Of a DNA stretch of 64,000 bases, positions 48,919 through 62,800 are shown piece by piece (within the stretch, counting starts at the first letter, position 1; each line of letters opens with the position of its first letter). The DNA is from Dasyornis broadbenti (taxonomy: Eukaryota; Chordata; Aves; Passeriformes; Dasyornithidae), in the NCBI GenBank assembly GCA_013397935.1, contig VZRN01004257.1:750087-814086 (forward strand), in the 5' to 3' direction. The notes below the pieces were generated by a model. The model was not told the origin of the DNA. It saw only the letters and a list, made by a program, of their open reading frames with translations, and did no database searches. The position numbers were made by a program, and so were the translations under genes.

Positions 48919-49770
48919 TTGCAAACTCTATCTCCTTATTTTGTTTTCTTTTCCGGGGAAGGACCGTCCCTTTGCTCCCCAGAGTGCCTAAATGCAGAGG
49001 AATGGTGCATGCCTGTGTGTGTGTGCTCGTGTATCCGCTTGCCTCTCCGCACATTTAGCAATCATAACGGGAGAGATATCCTGAACTGGAAGCGCCTTGC
49101 TCGTGACCCTGCAGCGACAGAACTCTCTCAGTGCCACAGAGATGGTGCTGATGCACACCAGTGTGGGCTCAGAGAGCACAGCCTCTCATCTCCCAGAGTA
49201 GCAGGGATGGCAAAAAGTCAGCCCGGGGCTTTTCTCCGTTGCTGCTCCGCTATTTCATGTCTCTGCCGTGGATCACTCCTCCCTTCTCCTTCTTATTCCA
49301 GCAGGATGTGGATGTGGCAGCTCCTGAGGCTTTGCACAAGTGGAAAGGCTCAGGAGCTCTGTGGAGGCCCCGTGCTGACAGAAAACACATCTGAAGAAAC
49401 CCAGGTCAGGGTGGATCCCTTCCCGCAACGCGTTCTCTCTCATGGAACTGGACAGAAGGGCACGACAGAGGCAGCGGGGTTCGCCGCTAATCTTTTGCCT
49501 CTCACCTGGGTTTGTGTTCCCTCTGTCCTAATGCCTCCTGCCAGCTTTTGCTGTGCCCATCCTCCCTGTTTGCCAAGCCTCTGCAGGCAGGCAGAAGAGA
49601 GGGGATCTGATGTAGGGGACAGCCATCAGCAGATGACACGTTGGGCAGCGTGGCACGAGCACGCTCCACTACGCTGTGTAATTTATCAGGCAATGTATCT
49701 ATTTTCAAGGCCAGCCCTGAATCTCAGTATATCAAAAAGCAGAAGAATAGACTGCTGCTGCCACTTATAA
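48919..49770 (+). other. 283-codon open frame, longest in window, unrecognised
   Basis: The frame is open from just after TAG at 48916-48918 to a stop ending at 49770. The first ATG is at 49009 and would give 253 residues, but its context (T at -3, C at +4) is a weak start. The reading is rich in Cys, Ser, Leu and Pro, with no signal peptide, repeat or domain I recognise. A short (GT)n at about 49015-49024 lies inside it. The region is GC-moderate, so stops are rarer, yet a frame this long is still unexpected by chance. It may be chance, an exon, or part of a non-coding transcript. Confidence 0.15.
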
Positions 49771-52700
49771 TAACCTGTCCAGAAATACATTGTGTGAAGG
49801 GCCTTGTGCCTGTCTACAAAAGTGTTTTAATTCTCCTTTTAGTGGCTGTGTACCGTGGATTTAGTAGAAGTTATGGCTAGGATGACTTCATTGATAAAGC
49901 TCCATTTCATGTGGCATGAAGGGAGAACTAAAGATGTAATGTCCTCTGGTGTATCGTGTGGATTCTCATTGTGTGGCATTGACTTTGGGGGACTGAAATA
50001 TCTCTAATTAGGTTTTTTTTTTTTTTTCTCTCTTCTTCTGAGTTCCTGGCAAAATCAGAGTTCAAAACACAAGCTTAAAGCCCGACATGGGTAGAAACGT
50101 TTGATAAAATTGAAGGGATAGAAAAGTTCTGGAGACAGCTTTAAGATGGAAGCATTGATTTCAGTGATATTTTATAGCGGGGCTTCTTCACTCTGGGCAG
50201 AGCAAAACCATCCCGTGGCCCTGCTTGTGTATCCCACCTGGACAAACTCACCCTCTCCTTTGGGAGGGAGAAGGACAGGGATTTTCTCTCTGGCCATGGG
50301 GAGGGGAAGGAAGGTGATAAATGCATTTCCATTCCTTTCCTGTTCTAGTCTGATGGGAAGTACTGAAGGGAAGGGAAGGAGATGAATCCAACTGCTGTAA
50401 AACCTTGGCATTGTTAATATATTTATTGCTTATCTATTTATTGTTTATCTAGTTATTTATTTGCCCAGAAATCCAGGCTATCCAGAGGATATCCTGAACT
50501 GAGGAACGACCAGGACTGAGTTACCTGATGGGCCTGGTCTTGAAGCCATGCCTAATTTGGTCTGGCTATTCATAACCTGAGTGGAGAAAAAACATTTTAA
50601 AACAAGGCAAAGCAAACATCATGGAGGCTCACAAAAAACCCTCGGAATGTGAGATACAGACAATACCTGAAATCATGAGTAAAGGCAGGAGATGACTCCT
50701 GCCTCTCTGTGCCTCACTGCCTGCTGAGGAACGTCAGATTAGAGCAGAAGCCAACACAGATGGGAAAAGTGCCACAATGCAGCAGGGATTGAACACCAAA
50801 TCAATGCTGAGGGGCATCTGAGCCATCTCAATCACTGCAGAAGAGGTGGCAGAGACCAGCCAACTCCAGAAGCCAGGGGAAGTGTTTTAAGGGCAAGAAC
50901 TAAATATACGGGTGGGCTAGCAGCAGAACTTGGACCTGGGCACCAGTAAGATGCATGGAGGCCTGAAAAATCTCCAGATATTCTGGAATTTCTTGTCTGT
51001 GAGCTAGACCCTGAACTGGTCCTGTTCACTCAGTGTCAGAAGAGGTTTCCCACGAGGAAGGATTTAATGAACTCCAGGGTCCCATCAGCCTCGTCAGCAC
51101 CAGCGCAGAGATGCAACCCCTGACTCACAGCTGCGAGGAAAGGCCACTTTTTGTGTGCTCTCCCTCTTTTCCAGCAGCTCTCATGGACTTGTGGGAAGCC
51201 AGGGGTCTGTGTCCAGGGGGAGAACAAGTCAGAGACCGGGTCTGTGGGTGCTGCCTGCCCCGCTTCCAGCAGGACGTTGCTGTGCTTTCCACATGACGTT
51301 GCTGCAGAGGCAGACAGTCCAGGGCCAGGGAGGGATGGAGAAGGATCTGGTAGACAATGAATCCTTTGGGATTGGGCTGTCTGGGAGATGGAAGAAGGCC
51401 GGGGAAGATCAAAGGCGTGCAGTGTCTGCTAAAAAATAGCGATTACAGCTGCGTGCATGTATGGTTGTGGGGGGTATTCTGTTTTCTGGTTCGATTTAAT
51501 ATTAGGAAATTCAGATTTAATGTTAGGAAATATCATTTCAGTTCAATTTCAAAGCAGAAATTTTTTTTTTTATGAATTAAAAAATGTTGCCGATTTTTTT
51601 TTTTTTGCTCAGAAATGAATGTGTGCATGTATGCAGACACAGCTTCATCATGGCATTGTAAAGGTAAGCTCAGTTTCTTATGCAGTTGCTTTATAAAATT
51701 GTGTGTAAAACTGAAATGGTTCACTGAAAAGGAAACCATAAAACTGTATAAAGATTCATGATCCTCTACTGGTCCTATATTAACAAGAAACTATAAAAGG
51801 AAACATTTATTTTCCATGCTAAAAGTAAAGGTCACTCAGTAGCTTTCCATTTTCTTTCCTCCTTTCCCCTTTCTTGGCACTCATGACGGTTTCTGAAAAT
51901 ATTTCATTCTTTTTTCTTTCATTTCTCGCCTTTCAAGCTCACCATCTTTCACTCTAACAGCTTCTTTCTTCTCTATCCTTATTTCCCAGCAAACCAATAT
52001 CCTTAGGGGATCTCCTGCCTTTTATTACGAAGAGTTCGCATCATGCGGCCCTGTGAACTGCAGGGCAGATAAGGGGCTATTTTCAGCACTGTAATGTTCT
52101 AGAGGCAGCCTGCAAACCACTTCAAAAGGAGTCATTCTTTAGCTATTCCCAAACTTTCTTTTCCACAGAGCCTCTGTGGCACCTCAGAGCAATGGTGGAG
52201 AACCAGTGGTCATTTATAAAAAATGGCAAGAGAACATTAAAAACTGCGTGCTAGGCTCCAAACGCAGAATTACTGACATCTCACTCCTGTGTGGAGATAC
52301 AGGGCCCGTCAATTCTTATTTTTGAGAAGTCAGATGCCCTGATTATTGAATATTCCGAGGCTTTATAGACTAGAACTGTAATTTCCCTTATCCCTGGGGT
52401 CTCTCCCGGGTCTAAACGCTCCAGGAATATAACATTAATTGTTCAAGTTCAAAGAGTGGGTTCTGCTTCCCTGACCAAATTCTGTGCAGCCAGGTCCAGG
52501 ATTTACCAAATAATTTTACTTTTAATGTACCAAATTTCTGATGAATGTAGGTCATGGTACCTGCAGGACTCTCTCATGGATTTTATTGCAGATATCTGTG
52601 CAAAGCCCTGTGTATTTTTAAAGTGTTCTATGCCATTCAGCAGCATAGATGTTCCCATGGGGTCTTCACCACTAGAATTTTCAATTTTCCATGGGCTTAA

Positions 52701-55495
52701 GGAGTCATTGAAATTCTGATTAATTAAGCATTAAAAAAATCTTGAAAACCTACCATTAGCACGAGATTTTTGCTCCCTTCCTCTCTTAAGGTATGCTTGC
52801 TTTTAGGTGGTTTTCCATTTTTTTTTTTAATACTTTTTGTTCCTAAATAACCTCTGTAAATAAAACACTCTTTCTTATGTTCCCAGTCCAGCGATTTTTC
52901 TTCCTCCCTGTTTATTTTTTTGGCAAGAAGTCTTTATTTTAAGTCAACACCGTATTGACTTTTCTAATTTTCTTTCCCTGCTCTGGTAACTCCACTTGAG
53001 TTTTAGTGGCAGCTACTTCAGAACCCAGTCTTGTGACAGCTTCATGGATTTTACACAGTAATTTATGTCGTGCTTTGTACAGCTGCAGACCACTGGAGCT
53101 ACTGCAGGTGCGTGTTCTTTTCTTCTTTCTCCGTTTGGAATTGAAAAGCTCTTCCTTATTTTTAGTTTATATTTGTTAATTTTATTCAAGCTCCCTCTAG
53201 TTAGTATTCTCATCATCTCTTTCTGTTGACTAAGTACCCAAGAATTAAAAAAAAAAAAAAAAATCTCCTATTTATTCCACGGTTTGCTTTTCTTTAATCA
53301 CTTAATTCTAGAAGAGAAATGTTTGGTTGTTAATATAGCAAAAAGGAAAGTTTCATTTTCCCCTGAAAGGACTACCACAAAATTCAGGGTTATTTTAAAA
53401 TTGGACATTTCAGCCATCTCTAGAAAACCTTGAAATACTGTAATTTTTTTCCCTTTAATTAGATTAAATGTTACATTTAAAAATGTGACATGAGATAGAA
53501 ATTAAATTCTAGCAGAACTCTCTCTGGGGCAAAGCAGTGGCTGATGAATCTGAATTTCTAGGTAGATTTTCTCCAGAGCGCTTGCATCTGCTCCCAGAGC
53601 CCATTAGGTGTTCAAGGGAACTGAGTGCATCCTGAAGGGACACTCCACCGAATTCTTAAATGGATTGATAGAACTGCCATAAAGAAAAGTTGTTTCAGTG
53701 AAATTCTCCCACCGACTGCTTGACGAGAGAGCCTGCTCTGTGCACACCATTCCAAGAAACGCAGGGGCTGGATCTGAATCCGAGGCTGAGCTTACAGCAA
53801 AGACTGGTGCCTGCACGGCAGTGGATGAGATTTCTCCAGGTGGGAAGGGTGGGGTGGTCCAAGAGGAGAGCCAGTGCCCTTTTCACGCCGCACTTTCTGC
53901 TTCTCCCGCCTTGGGCGGAGCATTGGTGGGACCTGGTACACATGAGCCACTCCTCAAAGGCTCCGTTCTGAGATCCAAGTGGTTGAAACTGCGAAAAGTT
54001 TTGAGGGACTGGACTTGCTTAGTGCAGAATATAAAACACGGTGCTTTCTGTAGATCATTCCTTCATAATTATTCCAAAGAGGCCCAGCGGAGATCGAAGA
54101 CGCGAGCAACAGCAACACAAGGGATGTGCTCCTCAGTACTCGTGTGGAATAAATCCAGGTGAACTGCAGCTCCAAACACCTGAGCCAACTGGGTAGGTGT
54201 GCTGAAGCAGAAAGCACTGACGATTTTGGCAACTCCTAAAATGCTCCACTGAGTGGAGCAGAAGAGAGCAGAGCAGCTTTCTTTTCAGCCAGCGTGTCTT
54301 CTGCCTCTTGCTTGCTCACAGCAGCCTTTGTCTACCGTCTATGTGAATACCTACACTCCATGCCTCGTGAGTTTTCTGGCCTTTTGTGTTTTTCCCAGAT
54401 CCTTCATGACTCCAGGGAGGTTGTGGAAGTGTTTGTGTCTGTGTGCACAGTGAACAGCGCCATGGGCTATTCACAGGGGTGATAAATTGTGCTCACTCCG
54501 ATGTCAGGTACCTCTCACTGACTTCAGTTTCTCTCCTGTTGGATGTTTTAGATTAACCAGGCATTAGGCATTAATCAAGGAGGTATCTACAAATAAATTT
54601 TTCATCATAATGAGCTGTGTAGCTGAATTAATAGTGTTTGCACTCTCATTACTTGTCATGATGCATGGGTGGGGTGGCAGTGCAGTGCACCCAGCTTGGC
54701 TGTTGGTGTTGCTGTGATCTCAACATAAAACTCAGCAACAAATGAAATGCTCATGTAATAATAGGCCAGGACATCTTTTTTTCTGCATTCAGAGAGTATT
54801 TCTAATGTTTTAGACACAGTTTTCTCATAGTAGATACATGTTTTTAGCTGGTTTCTTGTCTAGTTTTGATAACAAAGTGGTATGTCAAGGCACCTGTGGC
54901 ACAAAAATAGGGTTTTGGAGCTTCTTATGTTACAGATCTCGCAAAATATCTCTTAATAATGAGTGCAACTGTTGCATTACACACAGGCAGATCTAAAATT
55001 TCACTGTACTCTGACTCTGCAAATTCTATTTTTAACAAGGAATTTTAAAAATTCCTTTTTTGTAGGAACTTAGCTTTTAAAATTTGGAGGGGCTTTCTAG
55101 AGTAACTGGTTCAAGCCATTCTCATTTGTGTTTTTTCTGCCTAAGAACGGGTAAGAGAAATCATGCTCTTCTTGAGATGACAACTAATGTCTTTTGCAAG
55201 AGAATGCCATTTCCCTGATGACTGACTGAATTATGGAAAAGAAGAATGTGTGTGAAGAACTGGTGAATACATCCCATAAAATAATTTTGTTGTGGATAGA
55301 AGAATTTTTTGTGTGTTTAACAGTAATTTTAATAATGTATACGCTCCCACTGAAAACTGCAAAAATGAACCTGGATATCTAGATCTGGTTGCTCTCGGAG
55401 TGCCCTCATGGATGCACTAGGACTTTATATTATTTTTTCATGCTTTTTTCATTGAAGCCTCATAGGCAGTAAAAGGTAATCTCTGAAAAGGGATG
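49771..55495. other. Non-coding stretch, no gene recognised
   Basis: This is long unique sequence. At 50683-50702 a short perfect hairpin, GGCAGGAG with CTCCTGCC and a 4-base loop, lies in a segment (50465-51050) that reads like a possible old LTR or SINE but that I cannot place. Imperfect TTAT-rich repeats lie at about 50409-50463. An A17 run lies at 53247-53263. The 154-codon frame at 53698-54162 has an overlapping second frame and no recognisable domain. Confidence 0.45.
51491..51531. repeat. 20/21-bp tandem duplication
   Basis: Two adjacent imperfect copies of a unit ending in TTAGGAAAT lie at 51491-51510 and 51511-51531. They differ by one substitution and one inserted base near the start and one substitution in the middle. 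It is a small local slip. Confidence 0.8.
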
Positions 55496-55496
55496 C

Positions 55497-55607
55497 TCAT
55501 TGAATCACGGAATGGTTCAGATTAGAAGAGACCTCTTTAAGGGTAATCTAGTTGCAAACCCTCTGCAGTGAGCAGGGACACCTTCCACCAGACCAGGCCT
55601 GCTCAAA
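55497..55607 (-). mobile_element. CR1 LINE fragment, 3' end
   Basis: Read on the plus strand the segment runs TCATTGAATCACGGAATGG, then AGAGACCTCTTTAAGGGTAAT, CTAGTTGCAAACCCTCTGCA, GAGCAGGGACACCTTCCACC and GACCAGG ... GCTCAAA. It is a good match, in order, to the reverse complement of the avian CR1 3' end, so the element lies on the minus strand with its 3' terminus at about 55497. It is about 110 bp and 5'-truncated at the A-rich stretch after 55604, as most CR1 copies are. Scattered substitutions suggest an old copy. This is the clearest sign that the host is a bird or close sauropsid. Confidence 0.85.
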
Positions 55608-55622
55608 AAAATAAAAATAAAA

Positions 55623-55623
55623 N
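55623..55623. other. Single ambiguous base (N)
   Basis: One N lies just after the A-rich tract bordering the CR1 fragment. It is probably a local assembly or homopolymer uncertainty. Confidence 0.98.
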
Positions 55624-58600
55624 TGTGTCTGGCAAAGTTTATTCTGCCAGCATGAAGAGTGGAGACACTTGGAAAAGTGAATCCTAATTTCAGAGATGCA
55701 ACCTGCTCCAGTTGCCCCTTAAAAATGAGCAGTGACAGTGCGTGACAAGACTGTCCTGTTTGTAAAAACAAAGGAAAGGATGATAACAAAACTGCCAGCA
55801 AAGCCCAAGCAACCAACAGAGAGCTCTCCCAAGCACAGGAAGGGTGAGGAAAAGGAGCAACTTGCAGAACAGATTAAGTTGCCATCCTTTTGCCCAGTCT
55901 TTGTGTTGCATTATTGGATGTGAGGCAAAAACTGAGGCTTTGTGCTCCTGTGGAGTTGTGTGGCCTCATGACCCACTTCAGAGCTTAAACATTTGCAGCA
56001 GCCTGACGGCACCAACCGCCTTCCTCCTCCTCAAAAGTCGCATTTACTCGAGCACAGGCAGTGTGGATATCTCTGTGGACATATAAAAGAGCGAGGTGAC
56101 TGAGGAGAGCTTGTCCCAGGGCACACTTACAGCAGGATTTCAGTCCCATTGTGGCCGTGAAAGATCACTCAGTCATTGCAGGTGAGGCAGGAATTCCTAG
56201 CACAAGGCCGTTTGAGGTGTTCTTTGAAAAACATCTGGGCACTGGGGTGCATTCAGCACAAACTGATGCTGCCCTGTGGCACAGGATGGGATCAGTTTGC
56301 ATTTCTAATGCGTATCCTGAAGCAGCCCGGTTTCCCAGAGCAATGTATAGGCTTTACAGGATATTCCCAAGTTGTCTTTGAGAGGGAAGTTCTCTCCGTG
56401 GATGCGTAAAGATTAAATGCCTAGAAAAGTGCTGTGTGATCAAGTTAGCTCAGCAAACACAGCCAGATACTTTGGGATGTAAAATAATCTAAACTTTCAG
56501 AGAGAATTATATGGCCCTTAAAATGCAATGAATTAATTATCTGACAAATCTTTAACGAAGCACACAGAATGTTCTATGCAGACCAGAGATCCCTCTTTCC
56601 TCTCCTTCTTCTTTTCCTTGATTACAGCTCGAAGTGGGAGTGCCCTGTATGCAATGTCTGTGATTCTTCTGCAGTCATTCTCTGGGACTCACAACTGATA
56701 ATTTTTTGTAGCACTTGGCAATTGATGGCACTGGTGATGTTGAAGCCTCACTGCTCACGGTGTGTTTTCATTCTCTGTGTGCTTGAGCTCTTTTTCTGGT
56801 GCACTGCAGCCTCCTGTGTTCTCCAGCAGAAGAAGTGACCAGTTTGCCCTGCCAGATCTGCTTGGTGTGGAATGAGGAGCTCTGGCACAGCAGGTATGCT
56901 CCTGGAATTCGGCTTACCGTGGTAAAAGCTGCAGTTCAGCAGAAGGAATAATAGTCCCAGTTGTCACTGAAGTGTTTTGACACGTGTTCCTAAAACTCCT
57001 TCAGAATGAACACAGAATGTATCATTTATTCTAATGAAATTCTGTCTAACCCAGGCTATTACTCACTCTCCCTCCTCTGATTTCTGTGAAGTGCCAGCTC
57101 AGAGGATGCTCTTAATGACGAGCCTGAAGAGGCTTCCTGGGATTTGCAGCTACGAGCTTCTCCCAGCACGTTTGTGTTTTGAGAGAGAGATACTCCTGAA
57201 GTGGCAGAAAATTCAGAGTATGGAAGTTCACCAGCAGAGTGAAGCTCCCCCGAGGACGTCCCTGGGTTTTGGGTTTTTTTCAGGGCAAAACTGAAACAGA
57301 GGGGTTTAGTAAGGTGGGAGAAAGAATGTGGAGAAGTCGTTCCGAATCCTTTGAATCCCCTTGGCTCTGGGACAGAGCGGTGCCTGTGTCTCTGTAGTCC
57401 AGCTCTGCGCTGCGGTGCGTGAGCAAGCCTGAGTATGAGAAATACTTCTCTGGCTCAGTCACCCCAGCAGCATGCAGACTTTTACCCACACCAGAGCCCC
57501 TGCCCTAACAAAAGCAGTGTGCCCTGGTGATGCACACCAAGCCATCCCTCTGTCTGCTACCATGGATAACAAATATTTGGCTGGGCTGGAAAAACTCCGA
57601 GTGCGAAAAGCGTGTCCTCCCTCCTTTGCCAAGGGAAAAAATGTCACCTTGCTAAACAGCGTTTAAACCAGAGTGGAGTTTAGATTCCAGCTCTGATTCA
57701 GATATTTATAAACCTGTCATCTGCATTTCTGGGGGAGGAATGGGTTGACTAATAGCCAAATTGCTCCAGGAAATGCAGAGGAAGACCATTTGGAGGTCAG
57801 ATAATACTTAATCAGGAAACTTTTCAGCACATCTTTGATGTTCCTATTAATTTTATCTTTTCCCTGATTCATAAATAATATCCATCTGGAGAAGTTTAGA
57901 TGCATTTAGTTATGTTTTATCAAGCAGGAAGTAATCCACTGGTCACACATTTTTAGGAAACCACACTTGGCTTTGTCTTCTCTTTCCGTGGAGAGTAGAA
58001 AACACACACGGTAAAATCCACTCCCAGCAATGTCTCTGCTACAACTGCGGATTTTTCTTGTATTTCTCTGTTGTTGGATCACCTGAGAATAAACCCAGGC
58101 ACCAACGAAATTTTCTGTTTACCCTGGATGTCTTGAAATACCACGGCTCTCAGGAATTACTTTGTTGTTTTATTTAAAGGGTATGTACTACAATTGATTC
58201 CAGCGCATCATGACATTTACAAAAGTGCTTTTTGCAAGAGGGCTACTAATCTAGGTGAGAAAAGAAAGCATCCATAATTTAAGGTGATTCTCGCTGCTCT
58301 GCTGGAAATCTGTGTGTGCCAAAGGAGGAAGGAAGGGGAGAGGCAGAGCAGAGGACCCATGGCGGGTACACGGTCAAGCTGGTGACCTCCCTTCAGGGCA
58401 GACGGGCACACAGGTGCCAGAGGTGACCCAGAGCCACCCATCCTCGGGGGTCAGGGCTGTTTCCGACCTCTGTGCCCCCCATGAGGTCATGCCTGTCCCA
58501 CACACAGCGGGAGGACTCTGAAAATCCTGCAGTGTTGCTTTGTGTGGGCCAGAACCCCTTGAGACGGCATGGGGTGACTTTGAGGTGCCCTGCCGCATCC

Positions 58601-59850
58601 TATGGGATGTCGTTGTCGCAGGGAACCAACATTTTGCTTCCCTCACCGAAGCTCCTGTGGGAAATGCTGCTGCGATGCCCCATCATAGCTGAGTTTATAA
58701 ATTATTCCATCCTCTGGAGCTGTTCATCGCCTACCTTGCTAAGATATTCAAACAAAAAAAAAAAAAAGTAGGAAGTAAATGAAGAGAAGCTGTGATAATT
58801 CTTAAAATAAATACGAATAGGGGTTTTGTGCTTTGGTCTGATATCTTATGCAAGGCATTTTCCTCTTTCCAGCTGGTGGCAGAGGGAAGAAAGAGAGCCA
58901 GCCTTTTTAGCTTTTATATAAATGCCACTCCGAGATCCATAGCCTGAGGCTGAGCTGAGCTATTTTGAAACAAGAATGATCCACTGGATCAAACCACCTG
59001 AAGTTTTTCTTTTCCTTTTATGATTTTTCATTTTAACAATTATAAATTAAAAACAAATTTCAGATAGGTTCCTAAAGTCTTTTGCCATCCACAGTCTTGC
59101 TTTTTACTTTCTACAATTACAAACTCTGTTGCAATATCAATCCAGTAGGCCTTTCAAAATTCCTGTCTTGTAAAAATCCTGTCCAAGTTATATTGGGATA
59201 CTTACACGAATGATTTTTAAAAATAACTTTCACAGTGTGTCTATCAGGACCTGAACAATCCTCTCCTGCTAGAGACTTGTAAAAACACCTGCCCTTTTTC
59301 AGATTGCTTTGTTAAAGCAGCAAGATCTATCTTCTTTGAATTTGTGATTCTCTTCTTCCTTCCACCCTCTTCTTCCTAAAAGCTTTCGACACCTTTTGGG
59401 CAGTTTTTGGTCTGATATTACAAGAGGTGTGTCCAGGATTTTAAGTTTCTTTCTGGGAGGAATCGCTAGCTGAACCAAGGGAGAGATGCTATTAATGTCC
59501 CAGGAAGCAGCACGAGCTCAACCTCTGCAGACACCAGAAAGTCCACGAAGGATTCCCAGTGAGAGCTGTAGGTACTGCAAAACCACAGAAGAACATAATC
59601 ATCGAGGCAATTTGCAACGATGCTGTCGGAATGGTGCATCCGTGCCAGTTTAAATGGAAGCGATTTGTGGATGCAGGGGCGGTGTATGCTGTGAGAACAC
59701 ACAGTGCTTTAAAGTTACCGATGAATAACAAACAGTTTTCTTTTTGAAAGCTGCACTGTAAAATTGAAATTTAAGCGATGGGGGGTTTTCCTGACCTCAA
59801 CCACTGAAGCACAATTTTTTAAAAAAAAATTTCTTTAATTTATTTTTAAT
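55624..59850. other. Non-coding stretch, no gene recognised
   Basis: This is unique sequence with A14 at 58754-58767. A CG-moderate segment at about 58310-58640 has frames of 69-99 codons on both strands with no recognisable content. No exon, RNA gene or further CR1 is seen. Confidence 0.5.
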
Positions 59851-59869
59851 ATTTTTTTTTTTTTTTTTT

Positions 59870-59889
59870 NNNNNNNNNNNNNNNNNNNN
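59870..59889. other. Assembly gap (20 N) inside a poly-T tract
   Basis: Twenty unknown bases follow about 18 T and are followed by seven T. The gap most likely replaces an unresolved poly-T stretch. The true length is uncertain. Confidence 0.98.
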
Positions 59890-62800
59890 TTTTTTTGTGG
59901 AAGTTGGTTTTCCTGTATTCCCTTGCAGCTTTTCCAGATGATTATTCCCTGCTCCCACCTGGCTCTGGGAGTCATTAGCGGGTGACAGCTCTCTGAGGCA
60001 TCTGCAGAGCTCCTCTGCCCTGCCTGTTCGAGCTGCCATGTTTCAGATGTGCTATCAAGACATTGCTATTGTGCAGACACAGATTAGTCCTTGAGACTGA
60101 TTTTTCTGCCTCACCAGTTCTTTTGTAGCTGCCAGAACTAATTGCTTACATTACGTTACCAGCCTGGGCCTCTATCAGTGCCTGGATGATGCCATCCCTT
60201 GGAATACAGCTGCATACTTAAGTGCACTTTTTAACCGTATTTTATCATTTCTGCCCATGTTTACAACTGACAGAATTGTCCCTGATTTTTTTTCTCTGAC
60301 CTCCAGTGCGTGCCAGAAATTGTGTAACTGCTGAACTGAATCGTTTGCCTTTTCCACCTCTAAAATTTTCAGGTTTTTCAGTCACCTAACAGGAGTTAAA
60401 CAAAGATATGTGTAAATTTTTTTATACAGAGTCTTTCCTTTTTGAAACAAAGTTGCTCAGAAGCAACGTTGTAATGTCCAGTGATACTTAGAAAACTTAA
60501 AGCTTCGGAAAGGCAGATTAAACACCTGGAAATGCATCAAAATCTATCCTGCCTACGAAATAAAAGGATTGGTTTTGGTTTTTTTTATGGCCCGACTGTA
60601 TTGCATCCTCATTCCAAGACATAAAAACCCGATATCCACTCACTGTGCTGTGCTTTGACACCAACACTGGCAGTCGATATAAAGTCCTGGATGATGCTTG
60701 CACATTCTCATGCTCATTTCAGTTAAAGGTTTTCTTACCACTCAAGAGATATATTTTGTACAATATTCACCATTCCTATCTAATATGCATTTAGAAGGAA
60801 AATTGTCATCTTGCTGGACAGAAGCACATTAATGTCTGTGTCTGTGTTACTTGCATGTGAGAAAAACCAATCCAGTATTTTAATATATCCTTTTAGATTT
60901 ACCGGGGTTTTTCAGGGCTATGAAGATATTAATTTTTATCCATTTTTCATATTACAATGAGGATTTTTTAAAATATACATAATTTCAATAATTAGTAATA
61001 ATGTTCTTTGACACATTATGAATTAAACAAAGGTTTATAAATGGCATAAGAGTGAGATCATGCTATGTTTGGTGATGAGTTTCAAGCCCTGCCTGTTCAA
61101 ATCCAAAGTACAGAGGTGTAACTGATGAGAAGATTCTGTTTGAATATCATTCATTTTTTGAGGGATGAGATTTTTGGTGCCAAGCAGAACTTTTTTTTTC
61201 CCCCCTATGAAAAGTCGTACTTTTCATGTAGTACTAAAGAACACTAAATAAAAACTTTTAAATATTAAATATGACATTTCTTAATAATCCCAGTTTTCAT
61301 CCTCGCAAGTTATGTGGACACCATGTGGGTCACCCTCTTGTGTTCTTGCTGTACTCAGTTCCGAAGGTTTTCAACTTCTTTCATCATTCCTTCAGCTTCT
61401 TCCCCCACCACCCATTTCCTTTTTTTTAGTTTATTAGTAGCTAATGTGTGAAACCTGGTGCATTCCCCCAAATAACATCCCACTTTCCAAGCTGAACAAT
61501 TTTGTCCTTTTTCCCCACAGGTGTGCGGTGAGGCTCATCCTAAACCTCTCCGAATGCTGCCAGCCCAAAGCTTTGCTGAGCAGTTCCTCATCCCAGCTCG
61601 TAGGGGGGGGAGTGTTCCCAAACCCGCATGCAGGGAAGTGAAAACCTCCCGTGTGGGATGATGGAAACAGGGCCCCACGTAAAAGGGGAGACTGGAAGTT
61701 TTATCCCCGCCACAGATAATACGGGACAAAGGCAGAGGAGGAGAGAGTGTAAGCAGAAGGAAAACTGCTGAAGTCATGAACCAAAATAAACATCGCAAAC
61801 AAGTTGTGCTGTGATTTCCTACAGGCTGCATCTGCCCTCAGATCATTGCAGCTATTTCCTTGTGGGAGGGCTGGAGCAGAATTTATTCCAGTGGTTTCAG
61901 AATTAGATTTCTCAAAGGGAGACAGGAGTGGGGAAAAACACAAACCGCTGTGGCTGCATTGGATGCTGATTTAATTTACATTTGTGGCGATTGGATTGCA
62001 GTAATTTCCCCGGGGAGCAGCTTCTGAGATAATAATTTCCAAAGAGAAGCTTAGCCATGGAGAGCTGAGGACTTCCTGAAACAGGATGGCCTACTGAGAA
62101 AAAATATCTTTTTAAACTCATGTGGGTTCAGCCAAATTTAATAGGAATTTAAAGGATAAAAGAGCATGGAGAGACTTTCTTGCATAGCAAGTTCATTTGT
62201 GGAAAAATTCTGTGTTCTTAAAATTGTTTGCTATAAAGTGATCTTCCGAGGAATTGCATTCAATATTCTTTAAAAAGATCTGTGGAAAATTTGGGGGAGA
62301 TTTTAATAAAAACCTGGTATATTTACAGTTATCCATGCCAATCATTCAAAAATCTGCACACCCATAAAGTCCTTAGAGCACGAGAGTGGGCAGGGTTTAG
62401 CCATAATCTCATGGCATGATAGGAGAAAAAGCTCAGGTTCTGATTCTGGTTTCGATTTCTCTCCCACTTTTGTGCCAGTGTCGTCACCTGCCACCCTCCA
62501 GAGAAGGAGTCTCGGTCCTCTTCTTCACTTGGAGAGCTTTAGTCCAGTCTACCATGGTCCATCTCAGCAGTTATTAATGACTTTTTATGAGTGAAAAGAG
62601 GGAAAGCAGTAAGAGTTCTGATTATTGCAAGTATTAGCAGAGAGTGAAGTCATAAAAACCCAAAAAAACCCTTTTATTGTCTATCTCAGAGCAGGATAAG
62701 TTAGAGCATTTTGGGGTGTATTTGGGCTGCTCTTTCTGGTTGCTTAACACAAGAGAGCTGTGGAATCCGCCTGATCTGAAGGCCCAGCGTGGTGGGGATC

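Noticed and set aside
50690..50730. CCTCTCTGTGCCTCA identical to part of the MIR consensus
   Set aside because: The match is confined to about 15 bases and the sequence on both sides does not follow MIR.
52456..52719. 87-codon frame that looks protein-like
   Set aside because: No recognised domain, and length is within chance for this window.
53698..54162. 154-codon plus-strand frame
   Set aside because: A second overlapping frame and an opposing frame are equally open, with no recognised family.
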